From Gossypium raimondii (taxonomy: Eukaryota > Streptophyta > Magnoliopsida > Malvales > Malvaceae), in the NCBI RefSeq assembly GCF_025698545.1, contig NC_068565.1, forward strand, positions 2,790,001 through 2,854,000: a stretch of 64,000 bases of DNA, in the 5' to 3' direction. Shown here one piece after another: positions 19,571 to 32,341 of this stretch (positions within the stretch are counted from its first letter, which is position 1; each line of letters begins with the position of its first letter). The translations under genes and the position numbers were made by a program. The notes beneath the pieces are model-generated. The model ran no database searches. It had not been told where the DNA came from and saw only the letters and a list, made by a program, of their open reading frames with translations.

Positions 19571-22500
19571 TCATGACTGCCCTACAAGCATAGGCCGTTG
19601 AGAGAGATCCAAAAGCTGCTTTTTCTGCTGGTCATTAAGGTGGGGTAAACATGCCTGTAAGAGATCAACCGGCATTTCTCTTTTAATAGCTTTGGCTGAA
19701 TCTGATTCATCAATTGCCATATTTGGTTTGGCCTGCATTCGCAAGGACTGCATCACAGTGTCGTATTTGTTTATGCAATACTTGGTAAGAAGGTTAAAGA
19801 ATTCATCAAACGAGGCCTTCCAAAGGGACAGATTAGTCGTATTATAATTGCCCGCAGCTCTAGAATCAGTCATGAGCTTTGTTGCCCTATCAAGAACAGA
19901 CTTAAGAATAAAAGATGCTCCATCTCCAGCAGGACTTCCAAGGGGACGAAGCGGGGGCTGCTCAGAGGAACAAACCACAGATGCAAGACAGACACTAAGT
20001 GCACGAAGATCCATGCTATGAACACAAGAGGAAACAACCCTTGCAAGGTTAATAGTGGTTTCAGCTGCTCCTGGATCAGAGGGAAGGCCTCCGAACAAGA
20101 ACCTTAAATGACGGAAAATGGACATGCAGACAATGCGCATAAGCTCACCACCTGGAGGAAGAAGCTGAAGGAACCGTGCAAGAAGCTTCCGGCCTTTGGG
20201 GAGGGAAACTATCCGTAAAAACACAAGATCATCCTTCTGAGCAAGCTCATCTGTGTTACCACTCTTGCCAAGTGGGTCAACCAACTGAAGCAATGCACCA
20301 AGCCCTTCCAACAAAACCTGTCGTCTTTGTCTCATCTGAGCTCCACCATCCTGCAACTGATTAAACTGTAAAAACCTATCAATATCATCTACATCAAGAA
20401 GAAGGCATAGACCATCCTCTATAGTAACTCTAGCAGCAAGCATAGGTTCCTCCTCCAGCGGAATATCAGACGCTTTCTGATCATTGTTGGTGACAGCAGA
20501 TGAATTTGGAGGGTCAACTTCAAGAAGAGGGCGAGGCCTGCGAATTGAAGAGAAAGGAAGCCTCCCAAGAGCATCAACCTGGAGAAAAGCATGAGGCTCA
20601 GTATTCGCACGTGCTCGGGGAGGAAGATCCCTAAGATGAGTTGGACAAAAATGATGTCTCAACTTCGCCCCAGCAGATTTTCTTGCAAGACAAGCCTGGT
20701 GGTAATAATCATCCACGTAGGGGTCATTACTGTGGGTTGCAACAAGCTGCATTCTAAGAATGCCCTCAATCTCATCGGTTGACATGTATTTGGATGTAAA
20801 CTGAGGCCATCCAAAATCACTCTTCAGTGCCCCACTATCAAAGCCTCGTAGACTCTGCCTACCTTTCTGAGCTGATTTGGCTCTTTGATCTCTCAGATCA
20901 CCAATACCAAGTATAGCTTCAACCTTGTTCATTACAGGTGGGGACGGAGAAAGATGAGGATTAAATTGTTGTGACTGAATCCCAGAAAAGTGGCTAAATG
21001 AAGGCTGAACAGGATGCTGCAGTCTCTGCTGGTGCGACTGCAGCTGTGGCATTAACTGTGGTGGAATCAAACCATTTTGATGAGTTAACTGTTGTTGCAA
21101 CATATTGTTCAAAACACTGGAATTATCTCCATACAGTTTTGGCCTGCTCCCCCATTGATTTGACGGCTGACTACTGACAGACAGACCAGGAGCAAATTGA
21201 GGCATATTCCCACGATAATTTGGCCCATGGTGTAAGCCTGGCAGTTGAAGCTGAGAATTTGGGAAGCCAGAGAGGTTGGGTGAAGATGCCATCTGTGGTC
21301 CACCAGCCATATAAGGAATATTTAGGTGTCCAGAATGTTGGTTTGGTGACGCCTGAGGAGATCTGCCATCGGGGGGAGGGTAAGAAATATAAGAAGATTT
21401 TGGAACTAAAATTGGTTCACTAGAGAAATGTTGGTGGTACTGTTGTTGTTGTTGTAGTTGCTGCTGCTGCTGCTGCTGCTCAGGGTACGAGGATGTCCTG
21501 TAGAGATGCTTTGCATCCAAATTGGCCAATGGTTGTGATGACCAGCATTTGCCATCAGGAATACTTTCAGTTTCAAGAGGCTGCTGATCAAGCCAGTGAG
21601 GAAATTCCTCCCCATGTGTCCATTCGGCAGCAGATGAACCTTCAACAACATAATGATAAATGTCAATATTGGTATGTTGATCTGCGTAACTGGTCCCTTC
21701 ACTGTGATGACGTAGGGTCTCAGAAAGTAGTTATTTATTTACAACAGTGAAAATAATGGGTAACACAGTTCATACAAACCCTTCAGTTAAAAATTATAGC
21801 ATAGGAAACCATCAGTTATTCAATCCAAGAAGGATTGGACCAAAACCACATCAATCATCAGCAATTGACTGATAGAAGACAGTACTGAGATGAATAAACT
21901 CACTTTGTCTGGACCCCCCATCACCAATTATCCTTGAGCCTCTTGGTCCACTAATGGCTGTGTTCAACTGCAACAAAATCACAAGCTAGCATCAGCACCA
22001 CTAAATCCAGGCCAGGACTAACCACCAAGAAACATGCATTCATATCCAATACAATCCACTGGTGAATTATGATTTAAGAACAAAAAAAAAACAATAGGAA
22101 CTTTGTCCTTTATGATTTATTTATAGTCCAAAGATTCGATCTAGGAGGAATCAAGGAGATGCAATTTAATAGTAAATTGATTTTTCTGATGAACTTCATA
22201 AAAACTAAGCCAGATATCAAGCAAAGATTCTGGTAGCTTAATGCTAGTGCCGTTACTTAAAAGTTACAATAAAAATTTGGAGGATCAATCCTGTTAGAAC
22301 ACTAGCAGATGATTTGCAAAAGGAGTTGGTAAAGCATTTCTTGTATTTCTTGTATATCTTAAGAAACCAGAAAGATACAAGCTCAAAAGTAAGTAGGTGC
22401 TTCAGTGACATGCTGAGGTTTCATCACTTTAATTCGCTCAGAATGGATAAGGTCTTAAAGCTAACAGTAATTGTGGTTCAGGGGCACCACACTTCTGCAT

Positions 22501-24740
22501 GATTGAACTCTCAAAAAATCCATTATTAGTATATTATATTATAACAGTTGAAAGGAAAAATTGTTTCAGCTCCATGAAAATATGAGAAGACATAAACAAG
22601 TTAAAAGATATTAGAAGCTAATCCTCAAGAGAGGAAAAGATCTTTGGCCATTTCACTGGTTGTAATTATGCAGTGGACTAACCTTTGAAAATGTATTAGT
22701 AAGATCATCAACATCCGATAAGGATCTCAAAACTTCACCCTGCAAATATGAAGAGAAATTAGATGAAGTAGCTAGCACGCAGATATTCCAATAAAATCAA
22801 CTATGAATCTGACAAGCTTGAAGATTAGTTAGTCAGATGTACCCAAAAACACCTAGAGTGATGAAAATTCTAGATTAAAACATGAAATTCTAACCATATA
22901 AAAGTTTGAGGTTCACAAGACCACGGAGAGAAACAGGAGAGGAAGAGAACATTTTCCTCTCCTTTTTGGTTCTCTCCATTTGTTGGTGCGACTTGCATCT
23001 CTCAGACTTGAGCTACTCCAACAGAAATAGATCGTGCTAATATTACTGATACGAATAAATTTCAGCAATTAACTCACTAGTTGAAACTGCATATCCTTCC
23101 AGAGACGTACAAGAAGACTAACTTTCTTACACCCATAATTGATCCAACTTTTAAAACCCATTAGCATAGCCAATCAAATTTGTGTAGATAACTGGATACC
23201 AGATACAGATTCATTTTTTAAAAAGATATAACAGTACAGTGCCTAAGAAGTGAATAGAACTGCCTCTAAGCCTCAACAGCCAAAGAGACTGAAATGAGGG
23301 GGAAACTCCAACGGGGAAAAGGGGCAATCTTCTCTATCTAGCAATTGGGAATGAGTTTTCGCAAAAAACTTTTGCATGATGGGCATAAAGCATCCCATGA
23401 AACTGATTCCATCAAGAAGGCTTCATACAACAATAGAAGTTGTAAACTCAAATATCCTTATCATTCTCAGGAAAGAGGTGTTATGATAAGGAATCAGCAA
23501 ATCAAGAACATGGCAGATACGTAGGAAGGGGGAGGGGGGAACCTCCATAAACTATCTTCCCAGCATATTTGCTTTGGGAAGCATATAACGCAACGAAGTA
23601 CAACTAACACAATCTCCAAAATTTATTCAAATGTAGAATACAATTTTATTGATAGGATAACTAAGCCACAGAAACACTGCAATTTGTACAGTACAATTTT
23701 CTTTAAGAGTGCACAAGAGCTACCTCTCATTGTGAAGACCAAGATACAAAGAGAAATAATTAAGTTCAGAAAACAGCCCAAATCAAGATGGGTACACTGT
23801 TAACTAACAAATAGAGATAACAAGGTTTACAATGTCATGCATGGATAAATAAATATATAATATGAGCTCCCACAGGGTTTTTTCTCCATAAATAGAATAG
23901 CATGCCAACCACTAATTAAATGTAGCGGCATCCCTCTGTTCAGGAAAAATAGAGGAAAAAAACACACAGAATCACTTCAAAAGGATTATTTTTCAGCATG
24001 ATTTCCAAAGGGAACGATTTTCTTTTCAAACAACTAATCATTGCTTTTGTCCTACATTGCATAAATTTACAATAATAATTGAAACAGGAAAGAGAACTGA
24101 AAAGAACAAGAATATTAACCTCATCTCTATCAAACAAAAACTCCTCCTCATCCTCAAGTCCGACTGCAGGTACATCCTCCTCATCATCTAATCCCCCCAA
24201 TTCAACTTCCTCAAGAACATCTTTTCCAAAAAATGCATACTGTGATGCATCAAATACTGCATCTCCTGCATCATAGAAAAAGCCAAGTTTACTAAACATG
24301 CACACTTCAACCAGAAATGAACTCACAACATAAAGATGAGATAAATGGAGACATGAAAATCAACCGAAACAAACATTAATACATCTTTTTCACCAGAAAA
24401 CAAAGGATAAACACAATCATGGGAGAAAAAAAGGTTCTTTTTTACTTTCCCTTAAAACCAAACAGCAAGCAAACAACAATCTAATCCACCATGCGCCCCC
24501 ACAAAAGCCACTTGTACTGTATGCCTATAACTTGAGAGTTCACCCCCTTGGAAATGAAAAAGGGATAGGATAATTGAGATGGGGGCAAATTACAACCCTT
24601 TATGCAGCCAAAGGCCAAGTACCATAGTTGCTTATATCCCATTAAAAGCATAAATTGAGTAAATTAAAGGGAAAAAAAAAGTCGAATATCAAACCTGAAG
24701 AAGTATCGCCAAATCGCTTAAGATTCTCAGAAGCATCCAT
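19571..24740 (-). CDS. PAT1 homolog, mRNA decapping activator
   Basis: PAT1 proteins promote mRNA decapping in P-bodies, acting with the LSM1-7 ring. Exons on the minus strand: 24740-24695 ([15 protein letters not shown]), 24265-24120 ([20 protein letters not shown], the PAT1 N-terminal acidic motif), 22739-22683 ([14 protein letters not shown]), 21967-21904 ([18 protein letters not shown]) and about 21681-19571. Phases close to an 807-residue protein, near the usual length for plant PAT1. The last exon carries [14 protein letters not shown], a polyglutamine tract ([15 protein letters not shown]), [12 protein letters not shown], and the C-terminal PAT1 domain from about residue 400 ([39 protein letters not shown]). 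It stops at 19571-19573 (PMLVGQS). Every GT-AG site is clear except the intron-4 acceptor (TTACGCAG/AT), which lacks a pyrimidine tract. A telo-box-like TAGGGTTT lies upstream at 24924-24931. Only this copy of the duplication is intact. Confidence 0.93.
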
Positions 24741-25225
24741 TTTATCAACAATTCAAAATTACTACTCAATATGGAAAACCCAGGAAAAAAACTTGATAAT
24801 TTAACTGAATCTTCGATCTGACGTTTATTTTTTAAGATCGAAAAAAGGAATGAAAGAAAGGAATTAAAAGAGAAAGGGCAAAAAAACAAATTTGAGGTTT
24901 AAAAAGCAAAAACCCTTTGCAAATAGGGTTTGGTGGAGATAAGATCTGTGCTGGATTATTTCATTGTTAATGAAATAGGTTTTTTTTTCCTTGAAATTCC
25001 TTTTTTCTCAAGTCAAAATTATTGAGACAATTTTAAGAAAGGAACCCTAAAGAAGTGATGACGATGGGTAATTATTTATTATTAGGATATTCTTTTTTTT
25101 TTAATTTTATTAGTTTTTTCTGGCTTTAAATTTATGCTGTTTTTTTAGGTTAAATATTTTTGAATATTCATTATTATAAGTTTAGGTTAAATAAATTTTA
25201 TTCAATTTGGTTGAATTTTAGTTTG

Positions 25226-25278
<53 letters not shown>

Positions 25279-25860
25279 ATCATAAAAAGTAGGATAATAC
25301 GCTTGGTATGCTTGAACTCGATTCTACTACATTAGTAATAATTATTATTATAGTTGTAACTTATCAAGTAAATGTCTTTAAAATAGTAGTAAAATTAACA
25401 ATAAAACAAGAATTATACAATATACAAACATTAATAATAAAATAGTAGTAATATAATAATAAAATGATAGCAACAATAGCAAAAAAGAAAGTTTAGGTTA
25501 TTCGGGCAAGACTCAAACCAAAAAATCTTACCCGAGGCCTAACCTGTTTAGAAAATGGGTCTTATCTTTTATCCAAGTCTATTTTTACGAACTTATATTT
25601 TTACCCAAATCATCTCACATTTTGGGAGAACCCTCAAACCCGGATGAATGACTTAACTTATGATCAGGTCTAATTAAGACAAATTAAAAGTAACATCAAC
25701 TCGGTCAAAATTTTAAATAATGAAATTTTATTTTATCAATTCATTTTATATTTGAATTTAGGCCTAATCCAAATACAAAATTAATTGGGCTATGCAATCT
25801 CCATGCCCAAGTTTTATAGTTCTCCTTCTCCACGTGCCCACATCTCTACAAAAATAACAG
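24741..25860. other. Upstream region of PAT1 and AT-rich intergenic DNA
   Basis: The first 250 bp probably hold the PAT1 promoter and 5' leader, with a telo-box-like TAGGGTTT at 24924-24931. The rest is AT-rich, includes a TA microsatellite, and at about 25490-25690 has a relic resembling the 'gggcaagactcaaacc' class of dispersed plant repeats. No gene is seen. Confidence 0.55.
25227..25271. repeat. (TA)n microsatellite
   Basis: An uninterrupted dinucleotide run of about 45 bp. It is likely polymorphic and has no coding role. Confidence 0.95.
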
Positions 25861-27576
25861 GGGTTTTTTACCTAAATAGGATAAGAAAAAAAAACTACTG
25901 AAATAGGGTGTCAGAAAAAGTATTTACCAAAATGGGTTACTTTTTTCATTGGAGCCTATTAGATAGGCGCCAATGAATAAAAAATATTAATTTTTTTTCT
26001 TTTTTAATGGCGCCTATCCAATGAATATTTTATATTAAAAAAATTTTTTATAAAATATAATTAAATATTTTTTCGGGTTAGTATATGACCCGTATAATAC
26101 ATAGTATTGACGCCTATCTCAGAGGTGCCAATGGTGGTGCCTATCTGAGAGGTGCCATTAGTGGTGCCATGTTGAGAGGCGCCAATGGTATTATTTTATA
26201 TAAAAATTTGTTTCAAAAAATCAATAAATCTTGTTAAATAAATACAAAATCAAATAAAATTACATAATATAAAAGTTACATTATATAAAAATTAAATGAG
26301 TTAACAACTACTATATGATTAAAAAGTCAGGTTATAATTAAACTTTTAATAAAATAATTTTAATTTTTTATAAACTTTTATGTTAAACTCACCAAATTCT
26401 AAACTAAACACAACAATTTATAGCTTAATCCTAATAAATTAAATTTTAAATAATTACAAACACAAAAATTTATAACATAATCCTAAATTACTAACAAATT
26501 AATTATAAAATAATTACAATATTCATACAAACAATATTACAATATTCATACAAAATTACAAAATTACAATATTCATATAAAATTACAAAATTACAATATT
26601 CATACAAAATTACAAAATTACAATATTCATATAAAATTACGAAATTACAATATTCATACAAACAATATTACAATATTCATACAAAATTACAAAATTACAA
26701 TATTCATACAAACAATATTACAATATTCATACAAAATTACAAAATTACAATATTCATATAAAATTACAATATTACAATATTCATACAAAATTATAAAATT
26801 ACAATATTCATACAAAATTACAAAATTACAATATTCTTACAAAATACTAATCCAAAACTATAAATAAAAATTAATTATAAAATAATTACAATATTCATAC
26901 AAAATACTAATCAAAAACTACAAATACAAAATTAATTATAAAATAATTACACTATTCATTCAAAATTACAATATTCATACAAAATACTAATCAAAAATAT
27001 AAATACGAAATTAATTATAAAATAATTACAATATTCATACAAAATACTAATCAAAACTATAAATACAAAATTAATTATAAAATAATTACAATATTCATAC
27101 AAAATACTAATCAAAAACTATAAATATAAAATTAATTATAAAATAATTACAATATTCATACAAAATTATAATATTCATATAAAATTACAAAATTACAATA
27201 TTCATACAAAATTATAATATTAATTATAAAATAATTACAATATTCATACAAAATTACAATATTCATACAAAATTACCCATTGGCGCCTCCCTATGAGGCA
27301 CTTTTAATGGTGCCTCCCTATGAGGCGCCACCCGACCCGTTTTCCCCTTTGACCCGTTGACTATATTTTGACTCATATTTTTATTTAAAATTTTTTTTAA
27401 AATAAAAAATAATAATATTTTATTCAAAAAAAGAAAAAATAATTTAATATTTTTTTATTTCATTGGCGCCTATCTAATAGGCTCCAATAAAAAAAGTAAC
27501 CTATTTTGGTAAATACTTTTTCTGACACCCTATTTCATTAGTTTCTTTTTTCTTATCCTATTTAGTTAAAAAACCC
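25861..27576. mobile_element. Mutator-like non-autonomous foldback element, 1716 bp
   Basis: Long terminal inverted repeats of about 150 bp are visible: the left end starts GGGTTTTTTACCTAAATAGG and the reverse complement of the right end starts GGGTTTTTTAACTAAATAGG. Both continue through 'aaatagggtgtcagaaaaag' and 'ggagcctattagataggcgc'. The flanks are AAATAACAG (25852-25860) and AAACAACAG (27577-27585), a 9-bp target duplication with one mismatch, as expected for Mutator-like elements. The interior holds 'ggcgcc' modules near both ends and an AT-rich tandem array, with no transposase frame. Confidence 0.88.
26515..27272. repeat. AT-rich tandem array inside the Mutator-like element
   Basis: There are dozens of degenerate copies of an 18-20 bp unit of the form ttacaatattcatacaaaa, mixed with longer units that add 'tactaatcaaaactataaat' and 'ttaattataaaataa'. 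The array accounts for most of the element interior and probably arose by slippage or unequal exchange inside it. Confidence 0.9.
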
Positions 27577-28073
27577 AAACAACAGCCTTCAAAATCGGCA
27601 GGATTTTACGGCATTTATTTGAGCCCTGTTCTTCTCCTTCTTCCTAGGCTTGGGGTTTCCATTTCCATTTCTTCTCGTCCCTTTCTTAAAGTCGGCGTCT
27701 TACTTTGCTTTCTCCAGTTTTCTCCTACCCAGCACTCAATGCTCCAAGTTCTTTTTGTTTCTCCTTTAATTTCTGTTGTATTGAATTCCATGGATGTTAT
27801 TTTAATTTGGATTTAATTATGCCTTTTGAGGTTGTTTTTGCTGTTGAGAATCATAAAAAATAATTGGGTCATTTTTATTTCAGTTTCTTTTGTGTTCTTT
27901 TAGCCTCTATAGGGTTGTTAATTATTAATCCCTACATGTTCATTTGTTTTTCAGTTTCTTTTGATGGGATTCAATTGTTTTAAATGTTGAAATTTTATCT
28001 AATAATGCAATCTTTCGTATATTTTTCAGGGTTTGTTCTTATTTGAATAGCCTTTGTTGTAGCTATTTGCAAA

Positions 28074-29466
28074 ATGCTGGCTGCTAGTGTTACTGCCCCC
28101 TTGCGGCCTTCATTATCTACTGGTATTTTTCTTGGAACTTTATTTTATTATTCATTCAATTTTTCTTAGATTAATGATGATAAAATTTGCTATTGGTTTT
28201 CGGCAGGACATCGATTAGAGTCACGAATTGAATGCAGTAGCCGTTGTGGCTCGGTTAGAATTCCGACTTGGATTAGGCCAAGGGAACTTGGCTTGCAATC
28301 ACAACCTAGTGTAGGAAGAAGTAGAAAACAATCTTCATCCATTGCATGCACCGCAACTGCTTTGGTACGTTTTGTCGCCATAACTAATCGCTTACTTTTA
28401 TTTTTACAGAAGAAATTGAGAATTGTTGCTCATCTTTTGTCAATGTAAACTGTATTAAATCCTGATATTAGATTTAGTGAAACAAATCATTACATGCGTG
28501 CGCGTATGTTATGGCTCTGTGTGTGCTTTGCGCATGCTTATACTCGATTTTTAATGATATTGGAATTCAGAGTTTCTGATTCTGGTTTCCTTTTTTCCAG
28601 CAGAACGCAACTTGCAGTGCATCAGGACAAACTCAAACTGTTACTCGTGAGGCACCAACGATCACCCAAGCTCATGTTCATTGTAAGAACAAACACATAC
28701 TCTCTTTCAGTAGTTTGTCAATATTCATTAGATGTATTCCTTTTCGTGATTTTCTAGTTCGACTTTAGGCACCCCAACTTAGGTTTAAATTGTGGTTAGG
28801 AAGGTCACGGTGAGTTAAACTGATTTTGCCAGAATGACCAATAGGTCATGTATCATCTCATACTAGTTTTGGAAACTTAAGTCTCAAAGTGTCGATGCTT
28901 GCACTTTCATGCTCCATCTTTAGTAGGGATGACCAATGTTTGATTTCGGTACATTAGAATCCAGATGCTGCTTGTTGGCTAAAAGCATTGACAATGTCCC
29001 TTTTTTGATTTCTAGTTTCTCTACTGCCCCTCTTTAGCGAAAATCTTATTCGTGTGATAAACGTATCACTATGAGCTCTTAGCAATTCTTTTGTTACCTT
29101 TTTCTGTTGTTTCGGTGTACTATTGTCCTGGTGATGAACACCTAGGCCTTCAGGTGACAGGGATAGATCCCTGGCCCTAAGGAACTCCCTTACCTATGGT
29201 GGGATATATCATGTATCCAACTGGCTTGAACACCATATAATTTTAAAGAAAGCGTAGCTAACATCATGTATTGAAATGCAGCAAAGGAGAAGTCACCGTA
29301 GCTAGATGATGGTGATTCAGGATTTCCTCCCCGTGACGATGATGGTGGTGGAGGTGGTGGGGGCAACTGGTCAGGTGGATTCTTCCTTTTCGGATTCCTC
29401 GTGTTTCTAGGCTTCTTAAAGGATAAAGAAAGCGAAGAAGATTATCGGGACAGCCGAAGAAGATAA
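28074..29466 (+). pseudogene. YELLOW LEAF 1/BPG3-like chloroplast protein gene with premature stop
   Basis: Four exons join in phase: 28074-28122 (MLAASVTAPLRPSLST), 28207-28364, 28601-28682 and 29282-29466. The N-terminus is Ser/Arg-rich and free of acidic residues at first, like a plastid transit peptide. The last exon encodes LDDGDSGFPPRDDDGGGGGG, then NWSGGFFLFGFLVFLGFLKD, then a charged tail (KESEEDYRDSRRR). That is a Gly-rich linker plus one hydrophobic segment, which I recognise from the small plastid proteins called YELLOW LEAF 1/BPG3; the assignment is moderate. Six codons into the last exon, after SKEKSP, the frame reads TAG (29299-29301), although the rest stays open to TAA at 29464-29466. 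No alternative acceptor I tried avoids the stop. Either the gene is a nonsense allele or pseudogene, or there is a base error. The 5' UTR upstream probably holds an intron ending near 28029. Confidence 0.68.
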
Positions 29467-29758
29467 TGAGAGATTCTCTACATATTGATAACATTTTTAA
29501 AACCTATATTGCATGTTGTTCTCCATGTTATATACTTTTGAGAACCCATTGCATATCGTTCTTCATGATATATTTCTATTTTTGGAACCAATTGCATATT
29601 TGAACTATCTGTAGACTTAATTCAAACATGCAAATATATTTAGTTAAAAAATGACTAAATTAAATACCATCTATACTTATTATAAAGTCTATATTTCTAT
29701 TCACGTGACATCAACTCAATCAATATAGATATAGATAAACAAAAGATGTCACCAATTC

Positions 29759-29897
29759 TAAGGGTAGGTTTGAATGGGCGGTGGGGTATGGTGTGTTTAA
29801 CTTATTTTGTGTCTCATGCTACAGTATCTAATCTCATCGTCACTGTTATTTTTACACTAACTGTAGTTAAATGCATCGTCCATCTAAACGGACCTTA
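29759..29897. mobile_element. MITE-like TIR element, about 139 bp
   Basis: The ends form an imperfect inverted pair: left TAAGGGTAGGTTTGAATGGG, right (reverse complement) TAAGGTCCGTTTAGATGGAC. The interior motif 'ctcatgctacagtatctaat' resembles a family of short DNA transposons seen in cotton-like genomes. The target duplication is not clear (TA or TAA). Confidence 0.6.
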
Positions 29898-32227
29898 AAT
29901 TTGTTATCATTGGTTTAGGATTTGAAGGTTAGAATCAACTTCAGGCATCTCTTTCTAAGCCTTTAAAACTAGTGCGGCTTGTGAAGAATTCATCAAAGTG
30001 TCAACATTTTCAACCAAAATATCAAAATCTTTCCTAATTAATTTATATCGGTTTTAGAATTGGATTGATAGTTGAATCGATCAGGTCATTAGTTCGTCTG
30101 TTTAACCGATAGTATCGATTTAATTAAAAATTTTAAAAAGTAAAAAATTTGGCTCAATCAGTTTATTAGTCTATTCAATCAGTCCATAACGGTTCGTGGT
30201 TTAACCGATTTGATGTCTCAATTAGTTCTCCGTTTAGCTTGTCCAATCCAATATAGCATTGATTTACATCTATATATATCATATATTTTCACATACATAA
30301 ATTTGTACACTAACCATGTATGCATGTTCATATTAATACTTGAAAATTTTAAAACATTTTTAATTCTAATCACAATAAAATTTCAAAAAACTAATCCATC
30401 GCATAGATTGATTGTGCTTATTTTAAAATATGTTTATTTTATTTGTTAAACTTTTTGTACAAATTTTTCAACATTTCATAAATAAAATGATTTTGAAAAG
30501 TGAAAAAAAACCCTTAATGAGAAGTTTATATTTAATTAAAGTAATTTATTTTGTAAACATTTGATAAATAGACATGTTCATGAACCGATCAAAGTCTGAA
30601 CTTAAAAATTTTCATATTTGGGCTTGGGCTTGACTCGGCTTAAACTATTCAAATAACCCATATCGTTATTTTAAAAAGGGATAAATCTCAAAATTGTATA
30701 TAAACTTTGATTTTGTGAAATTTATACATGAAATTTTGATGTGATCCAATTCTCACAAATTACTAACATAATTATTAATATAACATCATTTCATATTTTA
30801 TACTACATACACAAATAATTATATTTATCCAATATAAAAATAATTGATATATCTATTTCTTTAAATGTGTATGACTAAATCAAAAATAAAGTTTCATATA
30901 TACATTTGAACTACAATCAAATTTTTATGTATATAATTGCACCCAATCAAAGTTAATATATTAAAATGCACATTAAATCAAAGTTATGTATAAATTTAAT
31001 ATTTATCCCTTTTAAAAAATAATAAAGTATTAAAATATTAATTTATAGCAATATTTTTATATTTTACAATAATTTTCAAATAAAAATATTTGAAAATTTA
31101 TCTAATTTAGGCCCGAGGACAAAACAAGTCTTTGCCAAGCCCGACCCAGGGTAAAAAAGTTTATTTAATTTTGTCATCCATTATTTTGGAAGAAAATATT
31201 TCATGTCTATTAGTTGAAATATTTAAATTTATTAAAATTAATTTAAAATTTTATACCCTAAATTTTTTAGATAATTTTAACATTATATTAGTATAAAAAT
31301 TCTAATCAATTAAAAATCAAATAAAAGTTAAAACATTTTTAATTTATTAACAATATCTTAAGATTTTAAACATATTTTTACACTGTTAAATATATTTTAA
31401 CACCATTTTATTTTTAAAATTATTAGATAAAGAAATTTAATTAACTATTTAAAATTTTATTTTATTTTTATATTTTTTTTTAAGAAGTTAAATATTATTA
31501 TTTTAATATTTAATATGATTTCTAACTGTTACAGTAATACTCAAAACCGACCACATTTTTCTCACTAAAAGAAAAACAAAATTCAATATAAGTTATATCT
31601 GGATGTAGGGCTATCAATTGAGTCATGCCTTCATGAGTGGTACAAAAATACTTGGGTTGGATACTTGGTACTATTTATATAAATATATTATAAATCATTA
31701 AAAAAAATTTATTAAGAACCCCATAATCTCTTAATTTATTGACAAAAGCATTAAGTTGTAAGGCATGAACTCATGCAACCTCAGCTTTACCTCCAATTAT
31801 ATATATATTGAAATTTTTTATTTATTTTTAATCTTCGCCCAGTTTCATTCAAACCCTCTTAATTTTTTTAACCTCGGAAATCCAAAAATGAAAAATGTTT
31901 TAAACAATGTGACTTTCAAATAAATTCATAAAAAAAAACACACGCACACACGTGTGTACGTCAAATTCTTTAATTAATGCTTATTAGGTTAAGTGGTAAG
32001 ATTTAGAATTCGAATATTGTGGATAGAAAACATAATGTTATCATAACTTTGTCTTTATATTTAAGGATTCAATACTGCTCTACTTTAAATTTAATCGAAA
32101 CTTACTCTGACTATTAGATATTAGAGTCTCAAACTAAAATAAATTAAGTTAAAAATAAAGGTACAATTTGATCACTTAAACTTTAAAAAGTCTATTTTGA
32201 TCTTTAACAAAATGAATAAAATTATGA

Positions 32228-32341
32228 ACCCCATGTGATAGCTTGATGATTAAGGGTGTTCACCGCCCTAAATATGGCCTGAGTTTAAGTTGCGCTAGTC
32301 GCGTTTGTTATTTGAGCTTTACCAAATTATTGTAATACACC
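32228..32341 (+). mobile_element. SINE-like tRNA-derived element
   Basis: It begins near 'ccccatgtgatagcttgatg' with an A-box-like TAGCTTGATGATTAAGGG. About 35 bp on comes 'ggcctgagtttaagttg', a decayed B-box. The layout is that of plant tRNA-derived SINEs. No target duplication was identified. Confidence 0.5.

Larger units (their letters stand above)
17517..21716. repeat. Distal arm of the tandem segmental duplication
   Basis: This is the direct-repeat partner of 1-4658, with the same gene shards in the same order. Its PAT1 exon is uninterrupted and in frame, and it continues at 21717 into PAT1 intron 4 and exons 4-1. It therefore represents the ancestral side of the breakpoint. It lacks the 424-bp solo LTR found in the proximal arm. 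Confidence 0.93.

Noticed and set aside
26515-27272. Possible centromeric or satellite DNA
   Set aside because: The array is under 1 kb, heterogeneous, and bounded by the TIRs of one transposable element.
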